This document shows positions 9,348 to 19,337 of a stretch of 64,000 nt of DNA, one piece after another. The stretch comes from UBA11475 sp045655805. GTDB lineage: Bacteria; Bacillota; Clostridia; Christensenellales; Borkfalkiaceae. Numbering within the stretch: the first letter of the stretch is position 1; every line of letters begins with the position of its first letter. Under the pieces are notes generated by a model. That model was not told the DNA's origin and did no database searches. It worked only from the letters and a program-made list of their open reading frames with translations. Both the position numbers and the translations under genes were made by a program. The stretch spans positions 383,834 through 447,833 of the forward strand of contig JAZOPZ010000013.1 in NCBI GenBank assembly GCA_045655805.1. Direction: 5' to 3'.

Positions 9348-10466
9348 TTATACGTTTATAAGTCTTAATGGAACTATAAGATAAGTATAATCGGTTTTTA
9401 CTATTGACTTCATAATACAAGGGTCAATTGGTGAATTTAAATTTATACTAATAAATTCTTCATCACAATGTTTTAAGTAGTCTAATAAATACTTACCGTT
9501 AAAACCTATAACTAAATCTTTACCGTCCATATTTATAGCCAAAGTTTCATCAACGTGACCAATTTCTGAACGAGAAGTTACGTTTATAAAACCTTCTTTA
9601 ATATCAAGTTTTACAACGTTCTTATTTTTTTCTTGTGAAGACGGACGCGATACTACGCTAGCCCTTTCAATACTATTTATAAATTGTTGACGATTTACCC
9701 TTACATTAGTAGTAAAATCAACAGGCATTATTTGACGATATTTAATAAATTCACCTTCAATAAGTCTTGAAATTAAAATAGTATCGTTTACTGAAATCAT
9801 TAACGAATTTTTAGTAACGGAAACCCTTAAAACCTCCTCATCTTTATCTAAAAGCCGAGTTATTTCAAGTAAAGTTCTTGCTGGAATAATCGCTGAAAAT
9901 TTACCGCTTGATGCTAAAACTTCCTTACTAACGACGCTCATTCTAACACCGTCTAAAGAAACTGCAGTAATTTCGTTATCAACTACTTCAAATAAACAAC
10001 CTTTAAGTATAGGTCTTGAATCGTCAGTAGCACAAGCAAAAACGGTTTTTTCAACTATATCTTTAAAATCAACTTGCTTTAATTCAATAAAATTATCGTT
10101 AACGTTTTTATCAATTTTTGGAAATTCATCAGCAGATAAAGTTTGCATTTCCGATTCGTTACCAGAATACTTGATTTTTAATTTTTCACCTTCAAGTTTA
10201 GTTAACGTTATTTGTTCGTTTTCAAGTTTTTTAATAAAATCACCAAATATTCTACCTGTAACAACGGTTTCACCTTCCATATAAACGTCAGCATTGATAG
10301 TTTTTTCGATAGTAAATTCTGTATCGGTTGCCGTTAAAATAAGGTTGTCCCCGGTAGCCTTAATTTTAATACCTTCTAAAACCGGATTAACTGCTTTTGA
10401 GCCAATTGCTTTACTTACTGTTAAAACTGCATCTGATAAATCTAAACCTGAACAAATTACTTTCAT
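9348..10466 (-). CDS. dnaN: DNA polymerase III beta sliding clamp
   Basis: 372-residue DnaN with the three-domain clamp pattern. Visible family segments include VSKAIGSKAVNPVLEGIKI near the N-terminus, DDSRPILKGCLFE in the middle, and the C-terminal YLIVPLRL in place of the classical MPMR(L). The clamp ring tethers polymerase III to DNA. It stands alone on the minus strand, 170 bases beyond the rpmH start; dnaA is about 24 kb away, an unusual separation. Confidence 0.96.
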   Translation of the reverse strand: MKVICSGLDLSDAVLTVSKAIGSKAVNPVLEGIKIKATGDNLILTATDTEFTIEKTINADVYMEGETVVTGRIFGDFIKKLENEQITLTKLEGEKLKIKYSGNESEMQTLSADEFPKIDKNVNDNFIELKQVDFKDIVEKTVFACATDDSRPILKGCLFEVVDNEITAVSLDGVRMSVVSKEVLASSGKFSAIIPARTLLEITRLLDKDEEVLRVSVTKNSLMISVNDTILISRLIEGEFIKYRQIMPVDFTTNVRVNRQQFINSIERASVVSRPSSQEKNKNVVKLDIKEGFINVTSRSEIGHVDETLAINMDGKDLVIGFNGKYLLDYLKHCDEEFISINLNSPIDPCIMKSIVKTDYTYLIVPLRLINV

Positions 10467-10931
10467 TTTTCTTCTCCTATATTTAACTATTATATTATAA
10501 TATAATAAACCAAAAAAATCAATGGTTTTATGTCACAATTTTTATTAACATTTTATTTTGAAAAAATTAAAATTTTTTTGCAGGATTTATTGATTGTAAG
10601 TTATTTATTTAAAAATTTTAAAGAATAGGATAAGAATTATAAGTAGTGAGTGTGAATTTGTTAAAAATAACAAAAATATTAGAAAAAACCTTATAAAATA
10701 TGTGTTGATAGTTTATAGAATAACTATATTGATAAAAATTTATAGTAAGTTGATAACTCAAATTAAAGTTAATAACTTTTTTGTTCAATTAAACTTAAAA
10801 ATTGAAAAAATTGAAGTTATAAACAATTAACATATATATTGATAACTTTTTCAATATAAAAAGTTTATAATTTTGTAAAGAGTTGTAGGTTTAAGGTTTT
10901 CTTTTTTTATAATTTGTGTTATAATTTTTTT
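10467..10931. other. AT-rich divergent intergenic region, dnaN/rsmG
   Basis: About 460 very AT-rich bases without a gene. Variants of TTGATAACT recur (about 10705, 10750, 10838) and resemble degenerate DnaA boxes (TTATCAA in reverse), but no TTATCCACA is present. A TATAAT at about 10920 sits only some 7 bases before the rsmG start. Confidence 0.45.
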
Positions 10932-11612
10932 ATGGAAAATATTTTTAAGAGTGCAGGAATTGAACTTTCCGACAAGCAAATAAATCAATTTAAAAGATAT
11001 AAAGAACTTTTACTAGAGTATAACGAGCGTTTTAATATAACTGCCATTACTGATGAAGAAGAAATAGTTAAAAAACATTTTATAGACAGCTTAAAAGGTA
11101 GTGAATTTTTTAATGGTAAAAAACATATTGATATAGGCTCTGGTGGTGGTTTTCCGGCAATTCCTATGAAAATTTTTAATCCATCACTTGAAGTTACTTT
11201 ATTAGAGGCGACTGAAAAGAAATGTAACTTTTTAAATATAGTTATAAAAGAATTAGAACTTGAAAATATTAAAGTTTTAAATGGTAGAGCCGAAGAACTC
11301 GCTAAAAAAGAGGGTTTAAGGGAAAATTTTGATATTTGTTCAGCAAGGGCTGTCGCTAGGCTTAATACTTTAAGTGAATATTGTTTGCCTTTTGTTAAAA
11401 AAGGTGGATTATTTATTGCGTTTAAGGGAGACGCTGATGAAGAAGTTAAAGAGTGTGATAAGGCTTTTTCAATTTTAGGTGGCGAAATTAAAGAAATTAA
11501 AAAGTTTGATTTTTACGGCGCTAAAAGAGCAATCGTAGTGGTTAAAAAAGTAAAAAATACTCCACCTGCTTATCCAAGAGGTAGAGGTAAAGAAAGAAAA
11601 AATCCGTTATGA
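10932..11612 (+). CDS. rsmG: 16S rRNA (guanine-527-N7)-methyltransferase
   Basis: 226-residue RsmG/GidB. The SAM-binding motif is HIDIGSGGGFPAIPMKI (about 74-90), followed by the typical NGRAEEL and SARAVARLNTLSEYCLP segments. It methylates G527 of 16S rRNA. The start at 10932 is chosen because it matches the family N-terminus. No Shine-Dalgarno precedes it and a TATAAT lies about 7 bases upstream, so the mRNA may be leaderless. Its end overlaps the next gene by 4 bases. Confidence 0.94.
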   Translation: MENIFKSAGIELSDKQINQFKRYKELLLEYNERFNITAITDEEEIVKKHFIDSLKGSEFFNGKKHIDIGSGGGFPAIPMKIFNPSLEVTLLEATEKKCNFLNIVIKELELENIKVLNGRAEELAKKEGLRENFDICSARAVARLNTLSEYCLPFVKKGGLFIAFKGDADEEVKECDKAFSILGGEIKEIKKFDFYGAKRAIVVVKKVKNTPPAYPRGRGKERKNPL

Positions 11613-12085
11613 GTATAAAATTTTGTTACGATATAGAAAAAACCTGCGCCGTTAGTGGTCATAGAGTTTTACCTAAAAATTTTGATACTGAAAACCTTTA
11701 TTATTTGTTTGAAATGGCTATTAAAAACGGTTATAAGTATTTTTTATGCGGTATGGCTTTAGGTTTTGATACTTTGTGTTTTCAAACGCTTGAAAAATTA
11801 AGGTTAATTTATGATATAAAAATTATAGCCTGCATACCTTGTTTAAGACAACAGATAAAATTCAATAAAAAACAAAAAGAAGAATACGAGCGCATGATCA
11901 AGTCTTGTGACGATATGATAGTTTTGCAAGAAAAATACGACGAATTTTGTATGAAAAAGCGTAACGCGTATATGGTCGAAAATAGTAGTCTTTTAATTTG
12001 TTATATAAATAGAAGTAGTGGTGGTACTTATTACACCGTAAAACTTGCCGTTGAAAAGAATAAAAAGATTATTTATGCAAAATAA
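11609..12085 (+). CDS. SLOG-domain protein (DUF1273/YpsA-like)
   Basis: 158 residues. CAVSGHR (about 13-19) and FLCGMALGFDTLCFQ (about 45-59) are the nucleotide-loop motifs of the DUF1273/YpsA branch of the SLOG superfamily, a Rossmann-like fold thought to bind nucleotide-derived ligands. The conserved SSGGTYYTVKLA lies near the C-terminus. Function in vivo is not established. ATGA overlap with rsmG implies translational coupling. Confidence 0.82.
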   Translation: MSIKFCYDIEKTCAVSGHRVLPKNFDTENLYYLFEMAIKNGYKYFLCGMALGFDTLCFQTLEKLRLIYDIKIIACIPCLRQQIKFNKKQKEEYERMIKSCDDMIVLQEKYDEFCMKKRNAYMVENSSLLICYINRSSGGTYYTVKLAVEKNKKIIYAK

Positions 12086-12110
12086 AAAGCGAACCGTTTG
12101 GTTCGCTTTT
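12084..12110. terminator. Bidirectional terminator
   Basis: GCGAACC and GGTTCGC form a stem between A and T tracts. It serves the rsmG unit on the plus strand and the convergent acetyltransferase gene. Confidence 0.85.
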
Positions 12111-12624
12111 AGTTTGATTTAATCATAAAATAATTATAATTATCGTCGCTAGTGTAATTTTTAAAACCACATTTTGATAAAAGGTTATAAGAAGGAATAT
12201 TTTGCTTAAAACATTTTGCCTTTATAAAATCGGGTTTAATATTAAGTTTGGCAAATTTTAAAAAACTAATTACGGCGTCTTTTGCGTATCCTTTACCTTG
12301 ATATTGTTTTAAAATTCTAAAACCTATTTCAAAAGAATTTTCTTCGAAGTTATGTAAGACGAATTCCCCTATCATTTTACCGTCTAATCTAATTGCGTAA
12401 GAATATTCTTCACCTGCTATTTTTAAGGAATTACAAAAATCTAAAAAATAATCAGGCGTAGGATTTTTGGGTGCGTCTTTTTTATAATCGTAGCCCCAAT
12501 ATTTATTTTGATTATAGTCTGTGTAAAGGTCGTAGTAAATAAATTTATCTTTATCGGTTATATCGTCTAAAACAACTTTTTTGCCAATAATTTTTAAGTT
12601 TTGTATTTTATTAAAAAGGTTCAT
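12109..12624 (-). CDS. GNAT-family N-acetyltransferase
   Basis: 171 residues of the RimJ/RimL-like GNAT branch. The acetyl-CoA-binding segment is ILKQYQGKGYAKDAV (about 114-128), the usual Q/R-x-x-G-x-G/A. IGEFVLHNFEENSFEIGFRI corresponds to beta strands 3-4. The substrate cannot be told. It sits alone between convergent units. Confidence 0.82.
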   Translation of the reverse strand: MNLFNKIQNLKIIGKKVVLDDITDKDKFIYYDLYTDYNQNKYWGYDYKKDAPKNPTPDYFLDFCNSLKIAGEEYSYAIRLDGKMIGEFVLHNFEENSFEIGFRILKQYQGKGYAKDAVISFLKFAKLNIKPDFIKAKCFKQNIPSYNLLSKCGFKNYTSDDNYNYFMIKSN

Positions 12625-12720
12625 AAATAAATTAAAAAGTCAATTTTCGCAGATAACGGTATTATCAAACATTACCATTTTACTAAAAATTAGTTATTTT
12701 TATAAATAATTTAATTATTA

Positions 12721-12746
12721 AAAAAGAGAGATCAAACTCTCTTTTT
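12721..12746 (-). terminator. Terminator after parB
   Basis: AAAAAGAGAG and CTCTCTTTTT form a hairpin 5 bases beyond the parB stop on the minus strand. Confidence 0.75.
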
Positions 12747-12751
12747 CTATT

Positions 12752-13648
12752 TTAAATTTTGTAATTTTTTTCTAAAAAGTTAATTATATCAGATATACGG
12801 TCAAGGTCGTCGCGTTGATAGTAATCAACGTAAATTCTACCCTTATTGTCGTTACCTATAGCGTTAACTTTAGTACCTAACACGCGTTGAAATCTATTGA
12901 CGAATTCTTTAAGTTCAGCGCTTTGCTCTGGGCGTTTTTTCTTTTCTTTTTCTTCAGGTGGGGTAAAAAATTCTTTAACTTTGGTTTCAACGTCTCTAAC
13001 AGACATCCCAGTTTTAATAACTTCTTTTGCAAGTTTTTGTTGATCAGGCGAAGGCATCGTTATAAGAGCCCTAGCGTGTCCAGCAGAAAGTTCGCCAGTA
13101 GAAACCATTTTTATAACTTCAGGTGAAAGGGTTAAAAGTCTTAAAGTATTTGCAATAGATGGACGAGATTTACCTATTCTATCTGCAAGTTCTTCTTGAG
13201 TTAAGCCGTAGTCGTTCATAAGTGAACGCATAGCCGTCGCCGATTCAATAGGGTTAAGGTCTTCACGCTGTAAGTTTTCAATAAGTGAAATTTCTTTAAT
13301 TTGCCTTTCACTATAATTTTTAACGATAACTGGAATATTTTTAAGACCTGCAATTTTACTTGCTCTAAATCTTCTTTCACCAGCGATAATCATATATTTA
13401 TTACCGCTACGGTTAACGATAATAGGCATAATTACGCCGTGTTTTGAAATTGACGACGCTAGTTCATTAAGGGCGGTTTCGTCAAAAACTTTTCTTGGTT
13501 GGTTAGGGTTTGCAAAGACTGAAGTTATATCGACTTCAGTTACTGCGCGATTGTCACCTTCTTCATCAAAAAGAAGATTTTTGCCGTAGTCTTCTTCAGT
13601 TTCAGAAAATATTGCAGAAAGCCCTCTGCCTAATCCACTCTTTTTCAT
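12752..13648 (-). CDS. parB: Chromosome-partitioning protein ParB (Spo0J)
   Basis: 298-residue ParB. The N-terminal CTPase box includes NPNQPRKVFDE and the GERRFRA motif, followed by the helix-turn-helix that recognises parS (EELADRIGKSRPSIANTLRLL) and a C-terminal dimerisation part. ParB loads at parS, spreads as a CTP-dependent clamp and acts with ParA. Two parS-like palindromes lie in this window at 18129-18174, about 4.5 kb away. Confidence 0.96.
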   Translation of the reverse strand: MKKSGLGRGLSAIFSETEEDYGKNLLFDEEGDNRAVTEVDITSVFANPNQPRKVFDETALNELASSISKHGVIMPIIVNRSGNKYMIIAGERRFRASKIAGLKNIPVIVKNYSERQIKEISLIENLQREDLNPIESATAMRSLMNDYGLTQEELADRIGKSRPSIANTLRLLTLSPEVIKMVSTGELSAGHARALITMPSPDQQKLAKEVIKTGMSVRDVETKVKEFFTPPEEKEKKKRPEQSAELKEFVNRFQRVLGTKVNAIGNDNKGRIYVDYYQRDDLDRISDIINFLEKNYKI

Positions 13649-13713
13649 AAGTTCTCCTTATAAACGATAATTTGGTTAATTTTCGTTATACCATTTGATG
13701 TGAAAACGGTATT

Positions 13714-14490
13714 TTAGTTAATTGAGTTTTGTTCTTTAGTATAAAATTCTTCGGCAAAAGCCTTATATGCTTTAGCGCCTGTACAACGAGTATCGTGCAT
13801 CATAATAGGCACACCGTGGCTTGGAGCTTCAGCAAGTTTTATATTACGAGGAATAATTGTATCGTATAACTTTTCGCCAAAGAACTTTCTAATTTCAACA
13901 GCGATTTGCTTTGACATAGTTGCCCTAGCGTCGTTCATAGTTAAAAGTACGCCTTCAATTTTAAGGTCAGGGTTTAAATGCCTTTTTACGAGTTTAATAT
14001 TATTCATAAGTTGGCTTAAACCTTCAAGCGCGTAATATTCGCTTTGAATAGGTATTAGAGTTGAATTACCTGCCGTTAGAGCATTTATAGTTAAAAGTCC
14101 TAACGACGGTGGACAATCGATAAAGATATACTCGTAATTACTTGAAACTTGTAAAAGAGCTCTTTTTAAGGCTTTCTCTCTTTCTTTTGTGTAAACTAGT
14201 TCGACTTCAGCGCCTGCTAAATCTATGTCAGACGGCATAATGTCGAGATTTTCAACTATCGTGTGTAAAATGGTGCTTTTAGCAGAAACCTCGTCTATAA
14301 TCACGTTGTAAACGGAGTGTTTTAGTTGGCTTTTAATTATACCTAAACCAGTCGTTGCGTTACCTTGAGGGTCTAAATCAACAAGTAAGATTTTGTGTCC
14401 CATCTTTGCAAGGTACGCTGAAAGATTTATGCAAGTAGTGGTTTTGCCAACGCCACCCTTTTGATTTGCAAATGCTATTATTTTAGCCAT
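13714..14490 (-). CDS. parA: Chromosome-partitioning ATPase ParA (Soj)
   Basis: 258 residues. The deviant Walker A KGGVGKTT is at 11-18, with DLDPQGNATTGLG following and FIDCPPSLGLLT as Walker B. It binds DNA nonspecifically as an ATP dimer and works with ParB in origin segregation. It lies upstream of parB with a 65-base gap, and downstream of ftsH. Confidence 0.96.
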   Translation of the reverse strand: MAKIIAFANQKGGVGKTTTCINLSAYLAKMGHKILLVDLDPQGNATTGLGIIKSQLKHSVYNVIIDEVSAKSTILHTIVENLDIMPSDIDLAGAEVELVYTKEREKALKRALLQVSSNYEYIFIDCPPSLGLLTINALTAGNSTLIPIQSEYYALEGLSQLMNNIKLVKRHLNPDLKIEGVLLTMNDARATMSKQIAVEIRKFFGEKLYDTIIPRNIKLAEAPSHGVPIMMHDTRCTGAKAYKAFAEEFYTKEQNSIN

Positions 14491-14518
14491 AATTTTTCCT
14501 TTTTATTATAAAACCGTA

Positions 14519-16600
14519 CTAATTTTTATCGCCGTCAAAAGTGTTCTTTTCTTCTGTTGGCACGGTTTCATCACACCGTTCCCCTTGATTTTCTTCCACA
14601 GGGAGATTTTCTTCGACTATAGGTTCAATAGTTTGGGTATCGGTTGACGGAGCGTTATTTAAGTCTCTAGTAAATGGATTTTCTTGTAAAGACGCCTCAT
14701 ATTTATCCATAAATTCCATAATTTCTTCAGGAGATTTACCTTCCATTAAAAGATTAACTTCTTCTGAATATATGGTTTCCCTTTCAACCAAAAGTCTTGC
14801 CATATTGTCAAGTAGAGTTCTATTCTCGGCAAGAAGTTTTCTTGCTTTATTTAACGCTGTTTCAATAATTTCGTTAACTTCTTGATCGATAAGCGCTGCG
14901 GTTTGTTCACTATAGGTTACGTGTGAAGCCATATCTCTACCTATAAATACTTCTCTATCCGAACCGTATGAAACAGGACCGACCTTTTCGCTCATACCCC
15001 ACTCGGTAACCATTGCACGCGCGCGTTTCGTTATCATTTGAATATCGCCTGATGCACCTGCTGAAATGTCTTTAATAACTAATTCTTCAGCCACTCTACC
15101 ACCAAGTGTCATTACAATATCGTCTAAAAGTTTATTTTTTGTGATGTGGTTGTCGTCGTTGTCCGGTCTAGTCATTGTATAACCAGCCGCTTGACCACGA
15201 GGAATAATTGAAACTTCGTGAACAGGGTCACAATGTGGTAAAAGTTTTGCTAAAATTGCATGGCCTGATTCGTGATAAGCCGTTATGCGTTTGTCGGTTT
15301 CTGTAACGAGGCGGCTACGCTTTTGTGGACCCATTATAACTTTATTTATACCTTCGTAAAGGTCTTTATTTGTTATTGCTTTTCTATTGTCACGAGCAGC
15401 CAAAATAGCAGCCTCGTTCAAAAGATTTTCAAGGTCAGCACCCGAAAAACCACTAGCCATTCTAGCAACAATTTTTAAGTTAACGTCTTTTGCTAAAGGT
15501 TTATTTCTGGCGTGGACTTTTAAGATTGCTTCACGGCCTTTTACGTCAGGAAGGTTTACGAAAATTTGTCTATCAAATCTACCTGGTCTTAAAAGAGCAG
15601 GGTCCAAAATATCGGCACGGTTGGTTGCAGCCATAATAATTATGCCTTCATTGCCGTTAAAACCGTCCATTTCAACCAAAAGTTGGTTCAAAGTTTGTTC
15701 TTTTTCGTCATTACCACCACCTAAACCTGTGCCACGTTGTCTACCAACTGCGTCAATTTCGTCAATAAATACGATACAGGGTCTATTCTTTTTAGCGGTG
15801 TCAAACATATCTCTCACACGCGACGCGCCTACACCGACGAACATTTCAACAAAGTCCGAACCACTAATTGAGTAGAAAGGAACGCCTGCTTCCCCAGCGA
15901 CGGCTTTAGCAAAAAGTGTTTTACCCGTACCTGGAGGACCTACCAAAAGAACGCCTTTAGGGATTCTTGCGCCAATTTCAGAGAATTTTTTAGGTGCGCG
16001 TAAGAAATCTACAATTTCTCGCAATTCATCTTTTTCTTCTTCAGCACCGGCAACGTCAGAAAAGCGAGTTTTTACGTTTTGATTAAGTCTAGCGTTGGTT
16101 TTGGCGAAGTTCATAGCGCCTTTCGTGCCACCACCGCTTGCTCGCATAATGAAGAAAACAACCAAAAGACCAAGCCCTAACATAATAAAAGGCAATAAAT
16201 TTGACCAAAAAGCGCCAGCATTAGGGTCTGTATAAGTAAATTCCACGCCTTTTTCGCTTAATGCAGTTTCAATTTCACTTACGACTTGTGCCGTGCGAGA
16301 GTAGAAACAGTTGTATTTTGCCGTTGTATAAGTCGTTGTGTCTGCTTTAAGTTTGTATTTAACGACAAAAGTTATTTTATAGTCGTCAAATTCGACTTCT
16401 GAAATAGAAACGTCGTAAACGGTAGTGTCAAACTCGTCGTTAAAAGTGGTAGTAACGTTATCGCTGGTAATTAAAGCCCTAAAGGTTGAATATTCAACTT
16501 CATTTGGTCTAAAGGAACGCATGAGCGAAAAAGCGCCTACAACCACGATTATTATCGCTAATATTATAAAAATAAGTTTTGAATTGCTCTTTTTTTCCAT
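14519..16600 (-). CDS. ftsH: ATP-dependent zinc metalloprotease FtsH
   Basis: 693 residues. Two membrane helices (about 9-27 and 134-155) flank an extracytoplasmic domain. Then the AAA module has Walker A GPPGTGKT (about 225), the pore motif FVEMFVGVGASRVR and the SRH. The zinc-binding HESGH is near 444. FtsH degrades membrane and regulatory proteins. The C-terminal ~60 residues are acidic and low-complexity. It lies 28 bases before parA on the same strand. Confidence 0.96.
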   Translation of the reverse strand: MEKKSNSKLIFIILAIIIVVVGAFSLMRSFRPNEVEYSTFRALITSDNVTTTFNDEFDTTVYDVSISEVEFDDYKITFVVKYKLKADTTTYTTAKYNCFYSRTAQVVSEIETALSEKGVEFTYTDPNAGAFWSNLLPFIMLGLGLLVVFFIMRASGGGTKGAMNFAKTNARLNQNVKTRFSDVAGAEEEKDELREIVDFLRAPKKFSEIGARIPKGVLLVGPPGTGKTLFAKAVAGEAGVPFYSISGSDFVEMFVGVGASRVRDMFDTAKKNRPCIVFIDEIDAVGRQRGTGLGGGNDEKEQTLNQLLVEMDGFNGNEGIIIMAATNRADILDPALLRPGRFDRQIFVNLPDVKGREAILKVHARNKPLAKDVNLKIVARMASGFSGADLENLLNEAAILAARDNRKAITNKDLYEGINKVIMGPQKRSRLVTETDKRITAYHESGHAILAKLLPHCDPVHEVSIIPRGQAAGYTMTRPDNDDNHITKNKLLDDIVMTLGGRVAEELVIKDISAGASGDIQMITKRARAMVTEWGMSEKVGPVSYGSDREVFIGRDMASHVTYSEQTAALIDQEVNEIIETALNKARKLLAENRTLLDNMARLLVERETIYSEEVNLLMEGKSPEEIMEFMDKYEASLQENPFTRDLNNAPSTDTQTIEPIVEENLPVEENQGERCDETVPTEEKNTFDGDKN

Positions 16601-18128
16601 TATTTCTCCTTAAAAATGTCAATAATCTACCTTAAATTTTGAACAATGTTATGCAAAATTAAAATTTAGAATAGTACTCTATTATATTATTATCAATTAT
16701 ATATATAATATATAAAAATATGCAAAAAATCAAGCAAAAATCAAAAATAATTACTGTTTGACGAAAAAAGGTTGTAAAAATTTTACAAAAAAAGCCTAGA
16801 GAAAAGGCTGAAATTGTGAAAAATTGAAAAAAATTATCCGTAAAGTTTATAAAAACATTATTGATAATATAATAAATACAAAACACTACGAAAATAAAAT
16901 CAAATTAGTTTATAAAAACTATATTAAATGGTTATTTGATCATGATGCAAGGTAAAATAGTTATAACTTTTTCTAAAAAAGTCAAATATTACCCCGTGAT
17001 TATTAAATTTAATAAAAATCGAAAATAGTTAGTAAAAGTCTAATAAAATTTTGAAAATCGAAAGTTTTTAACAAAATCTTTATCCTATTAATAAATTATT
17101 GTAAAACAAGTAGAAAGTTCTGATTAATATAAGGTTTTTGTTATATTTTTAAAGAAATATTGAAACGTTATTATCTTTAAGATAGAACTTTATGTTTGAA
17201 AGGTTTTTTGGAGTTTTTAACAATATTTATTAAAAACAGTAATGCACGGGTTTTTTATTAACGGTTTATCGTAATTCCTTAATTTTTGCGAGATTGGTTA
17301 ACGTGGTAATGGAGTTTTTATACCTGTATTTGTTTTTATAAAAAAAAGAGCAAGGATTATTGACTTGTTTAAGCATTGCGCGAGGGGCTACTGACTTTTT
17401 TCGGATTATATTTAATTTTATTATTTTTTTTGATTAGGTTTTTAATGAACAATAGCCCGTTTTTAATAAAAATATTAAAAAACAGTATAATTGTTATAAA
17501 TAATGCTAAATATTACTAATTATTGCTTAATTTTCTCGTTTTTCTCCAAAATTGGTTTTTAGCAAGTGTTTGGTTGTTAAAAATAAATTTTATCACCAAT
17601 TTTTTATGTACAACCAAGGTGTTTGTGGTGTATACGAAGATGCTCTAGGTTCTTTTGCCACGCTCTTTTAATAGTTTGTTTTTGCAGATGTGGTGTTATC
17701 CTTTTTTAATGTTTTGCAAAAAGTTTTTTGTAATACGCTTGCCCTAATTGGCTGGGGCTTGTTTGAATTTTATTACAATACGGTTTAAGCGCTCTTTGAT
17801 TAACTTGCGCTAATTTTTACAAAAACATAAGCGCTTTTAATTATAATTGCACAAATTAACAGAAAAAAGAAAAGACGCAATGCTTTTTAAGTGTTTTACC
17901 TTTTGTGTAAACGTGTTTTTTCGGCGCAAACAACAACTGTTTTTATAAAATTAAAATTTTGACACCAAATCTTCGACGCATACTGTTTTTACTAATTTAT
18001 TAATTATTTAGCGAATCTATATACTCTTTTAACAAAAAAACCGAACACTTTTTCGGTGTTTGGATTTTTGTGTTTGCGTCAAGTCAAAATCATTAGGTTA
18101 TTCCTGGTGATTTTATTGTTTTGATACG

Positions 18129-18144
18129 CGTTTCACGTGAAACA
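18129..18144. promoter_or_regulatory. parS-like site 1
   Basis: Sequence CGTTTCACGTGAAACA matches the 16-base parS consensus TGTTTCACGTGAAACA at 15 positions. ParB and ParA are encoded nearby. Confidence 0.88.
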
Positions 18145-18158
18145 AGAGTGCTTTTTTG

Positions 18159-18174
18159 AGTTCCACGTGAAACA
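18159..18174. promoter_or_regulatory. parS-like site 2
   Basis: Sequence AGTTCCACGTGAAACA matches the parS consensus at 14 of 16 positions. It starts 30 bases after the first site, about three helical turns, in the same region. Confidence 0.75.
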
Positions 18175-18497
18175 AATTTAAAAAAAGTATTAAGAAAAAA
18201 AATCGGGGTAATTTAGGCCGTTTTTTGCCTATTTTTAATATGCGCTTGCTTGTTTTTGGTGCTATTGCTAAAAAATTATTAAAGAAAAATTCATTAATAA
18301 ACACAAGGAGAAAGAGTGTATGCTTAATTGCGAATAAAAAGTTTCACAATATTTTGTGTGCTTTATCGGTTTTTTATCATTATATAGATATATTAGTGTT
18401 TGTTAAATGATTTTTAACAACCGATAGTGTTTTTGTATGTTTTGTGTATAAATTCAATGCTTGAGGGAATAATTATCAAAAACGGTAGGTATTTATA

Positions 18498-19061
18498 ATG
18501 AAAAATCCTTTAACTTATACTGTTAGTGTTTTTTCCGACTTTTCTGAAAAAACTGTTAAAAGGGCAATTAGTGAGTGCAACTCTTGCGCTGTGTTGCCGA
18601 TTATAGTGTGTATTGGTAGTGATTTGGTTTTGGGAGATAGTTTAGGGCCACTAGTTGGGACTTTTTTAAAACAAAACGGCGCCGGTGCTTATATTTACGG
18701 CACATTAAATGCTCCTATAACGGCTAAAGAAGTTGAATACGCAAAAGTTTACCTTAAAAAACTTCATCCAAATTCTAAAATTATAGCCATTGATGCTGGT
18801 GTAGGTGGGGCTGATGACGTGGGGCTTATAAAGATAAATAACACAGGGCTCAAGCCTGGGCTTGGCGTAAATAAGAACCTTTCAACTATCGGCGATATGA
18901 GTATCGTTGGTGTCGTGGCGTCAAAGTCTGTGCAAAATATTAATTTATTTAATTTTACTCGTCTCAATTTGGTTTACCGTATGGCTAAAGTTATTGCAGG
19001 TGGAATTATGGAATATCTTAAAGATTATGAAACAACTTTAAGCAAGAAAAGTGTGTGCTAG
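18498..19061 (+). CDS. yyaC: YyaC-like putative spore protease (DUF1256)
   Basis: 187 residues. IVCIGSDLVLGDSLGPLVG (about 35-53), a later YGTLNAPITAKEV and the IAIDAGVG segment match the YyaC/DUF1256 family, related to germination-protease-like aspartic folds. In Bacillus the gene also sits close to parB and the origin. GGTAGG lies ahead of the ATG. Its presence suggests sporulation ability or ancestry, but no other sporulation gene lies in the window. Confidence 0.85.
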   Translation: MKNPLTYTVSVFSDFSEKTVKRAISECNSCAVLPIIVCIGSDLVLGDSLGPLVGTFLKQNGAGAYIYGTLNAPITAKEVEYAKVYLKKLHPNSKIIAIDAGVGGADDVGLIKINNTGLKPGLGVNKNLSTIGDMSIVGVVASKSVQNINLFNFTRLNLVYRMAKVIAGGIMEYLKDYETTLSKKSVC

Positions 19062-19266
19062 ATTTTTAGTTGATTATTTTTAATTATAATTTTATAGGGA
19101 TTTTAAAGTTTTTAATTTGTACTTTGTTGTGTTAAATGATTTAGTTGTTACGTTTTAAAAATACAACTAATAGTTGTGTGTTTTGTATAAAACTTGTTTT
19201 GCGTGTGAAATTTTAAAACTCAAATAAATTTAAATTAATATGTATTACGGTTACAAAAACAAAAAG

Positions 19267-19292
19267 AGCGCTAAAATATGTATTTTAGCGCT
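19267..19292. terminator. Hairpin after yyaC
   Basis: A perfect 12-bp inverted repeat, AGCGCTAAAATA with TATTTTAGCGCT, 205 bases after yyaC. The 200 bases before it hold nothing recognisable. Confidence 0.6.
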
Positions 19293-19307
19293 AAATTGTT
19301 TTTAATT

Positions 19308-19336
19308 AAAAAAGACGGGTTAAACCCGTCTTTTTT
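19308..19336 (-). terminator. Terminator after gltX
   Basis: GACGGGT and ACCCGTC form a stem flanked by A and T tracts one base from the gltX stop. Confidence 0.85.
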
Positions 19337-19337
19337 A

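Larger units (their letters stand above)
16601..18497. other. 1.9-kb gene-free AT-rich region, candidate origin domain
   Basis: No convincing gene is visible on either strand; the few short open frames lack ribosome sites and family similarity. The stretch is very AT-rich with many poly-A/T runs. It ends with two parS-like palindromes (18129-18174). A hairpin near 18040-18065 (CCGAACAC with GTGTTTGG) precedes them. ParB, ParA, FtsH point away on one side and yyaC on the other, a divergent layout expected around an origin. No exact TTATCCACA was found by eye. Confidence 0.5.

Noticed and set aside
15387..15875. 162-codon plus-strand frame
   Set aside because: Antisense of the conserved ftsH AAA domain; no independent signals.
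18225..18410. 61-codon frame in the candidate origin region
   Set aside because: No ribosome site, low-complexity Lys/Leu sequence and no family likeness.
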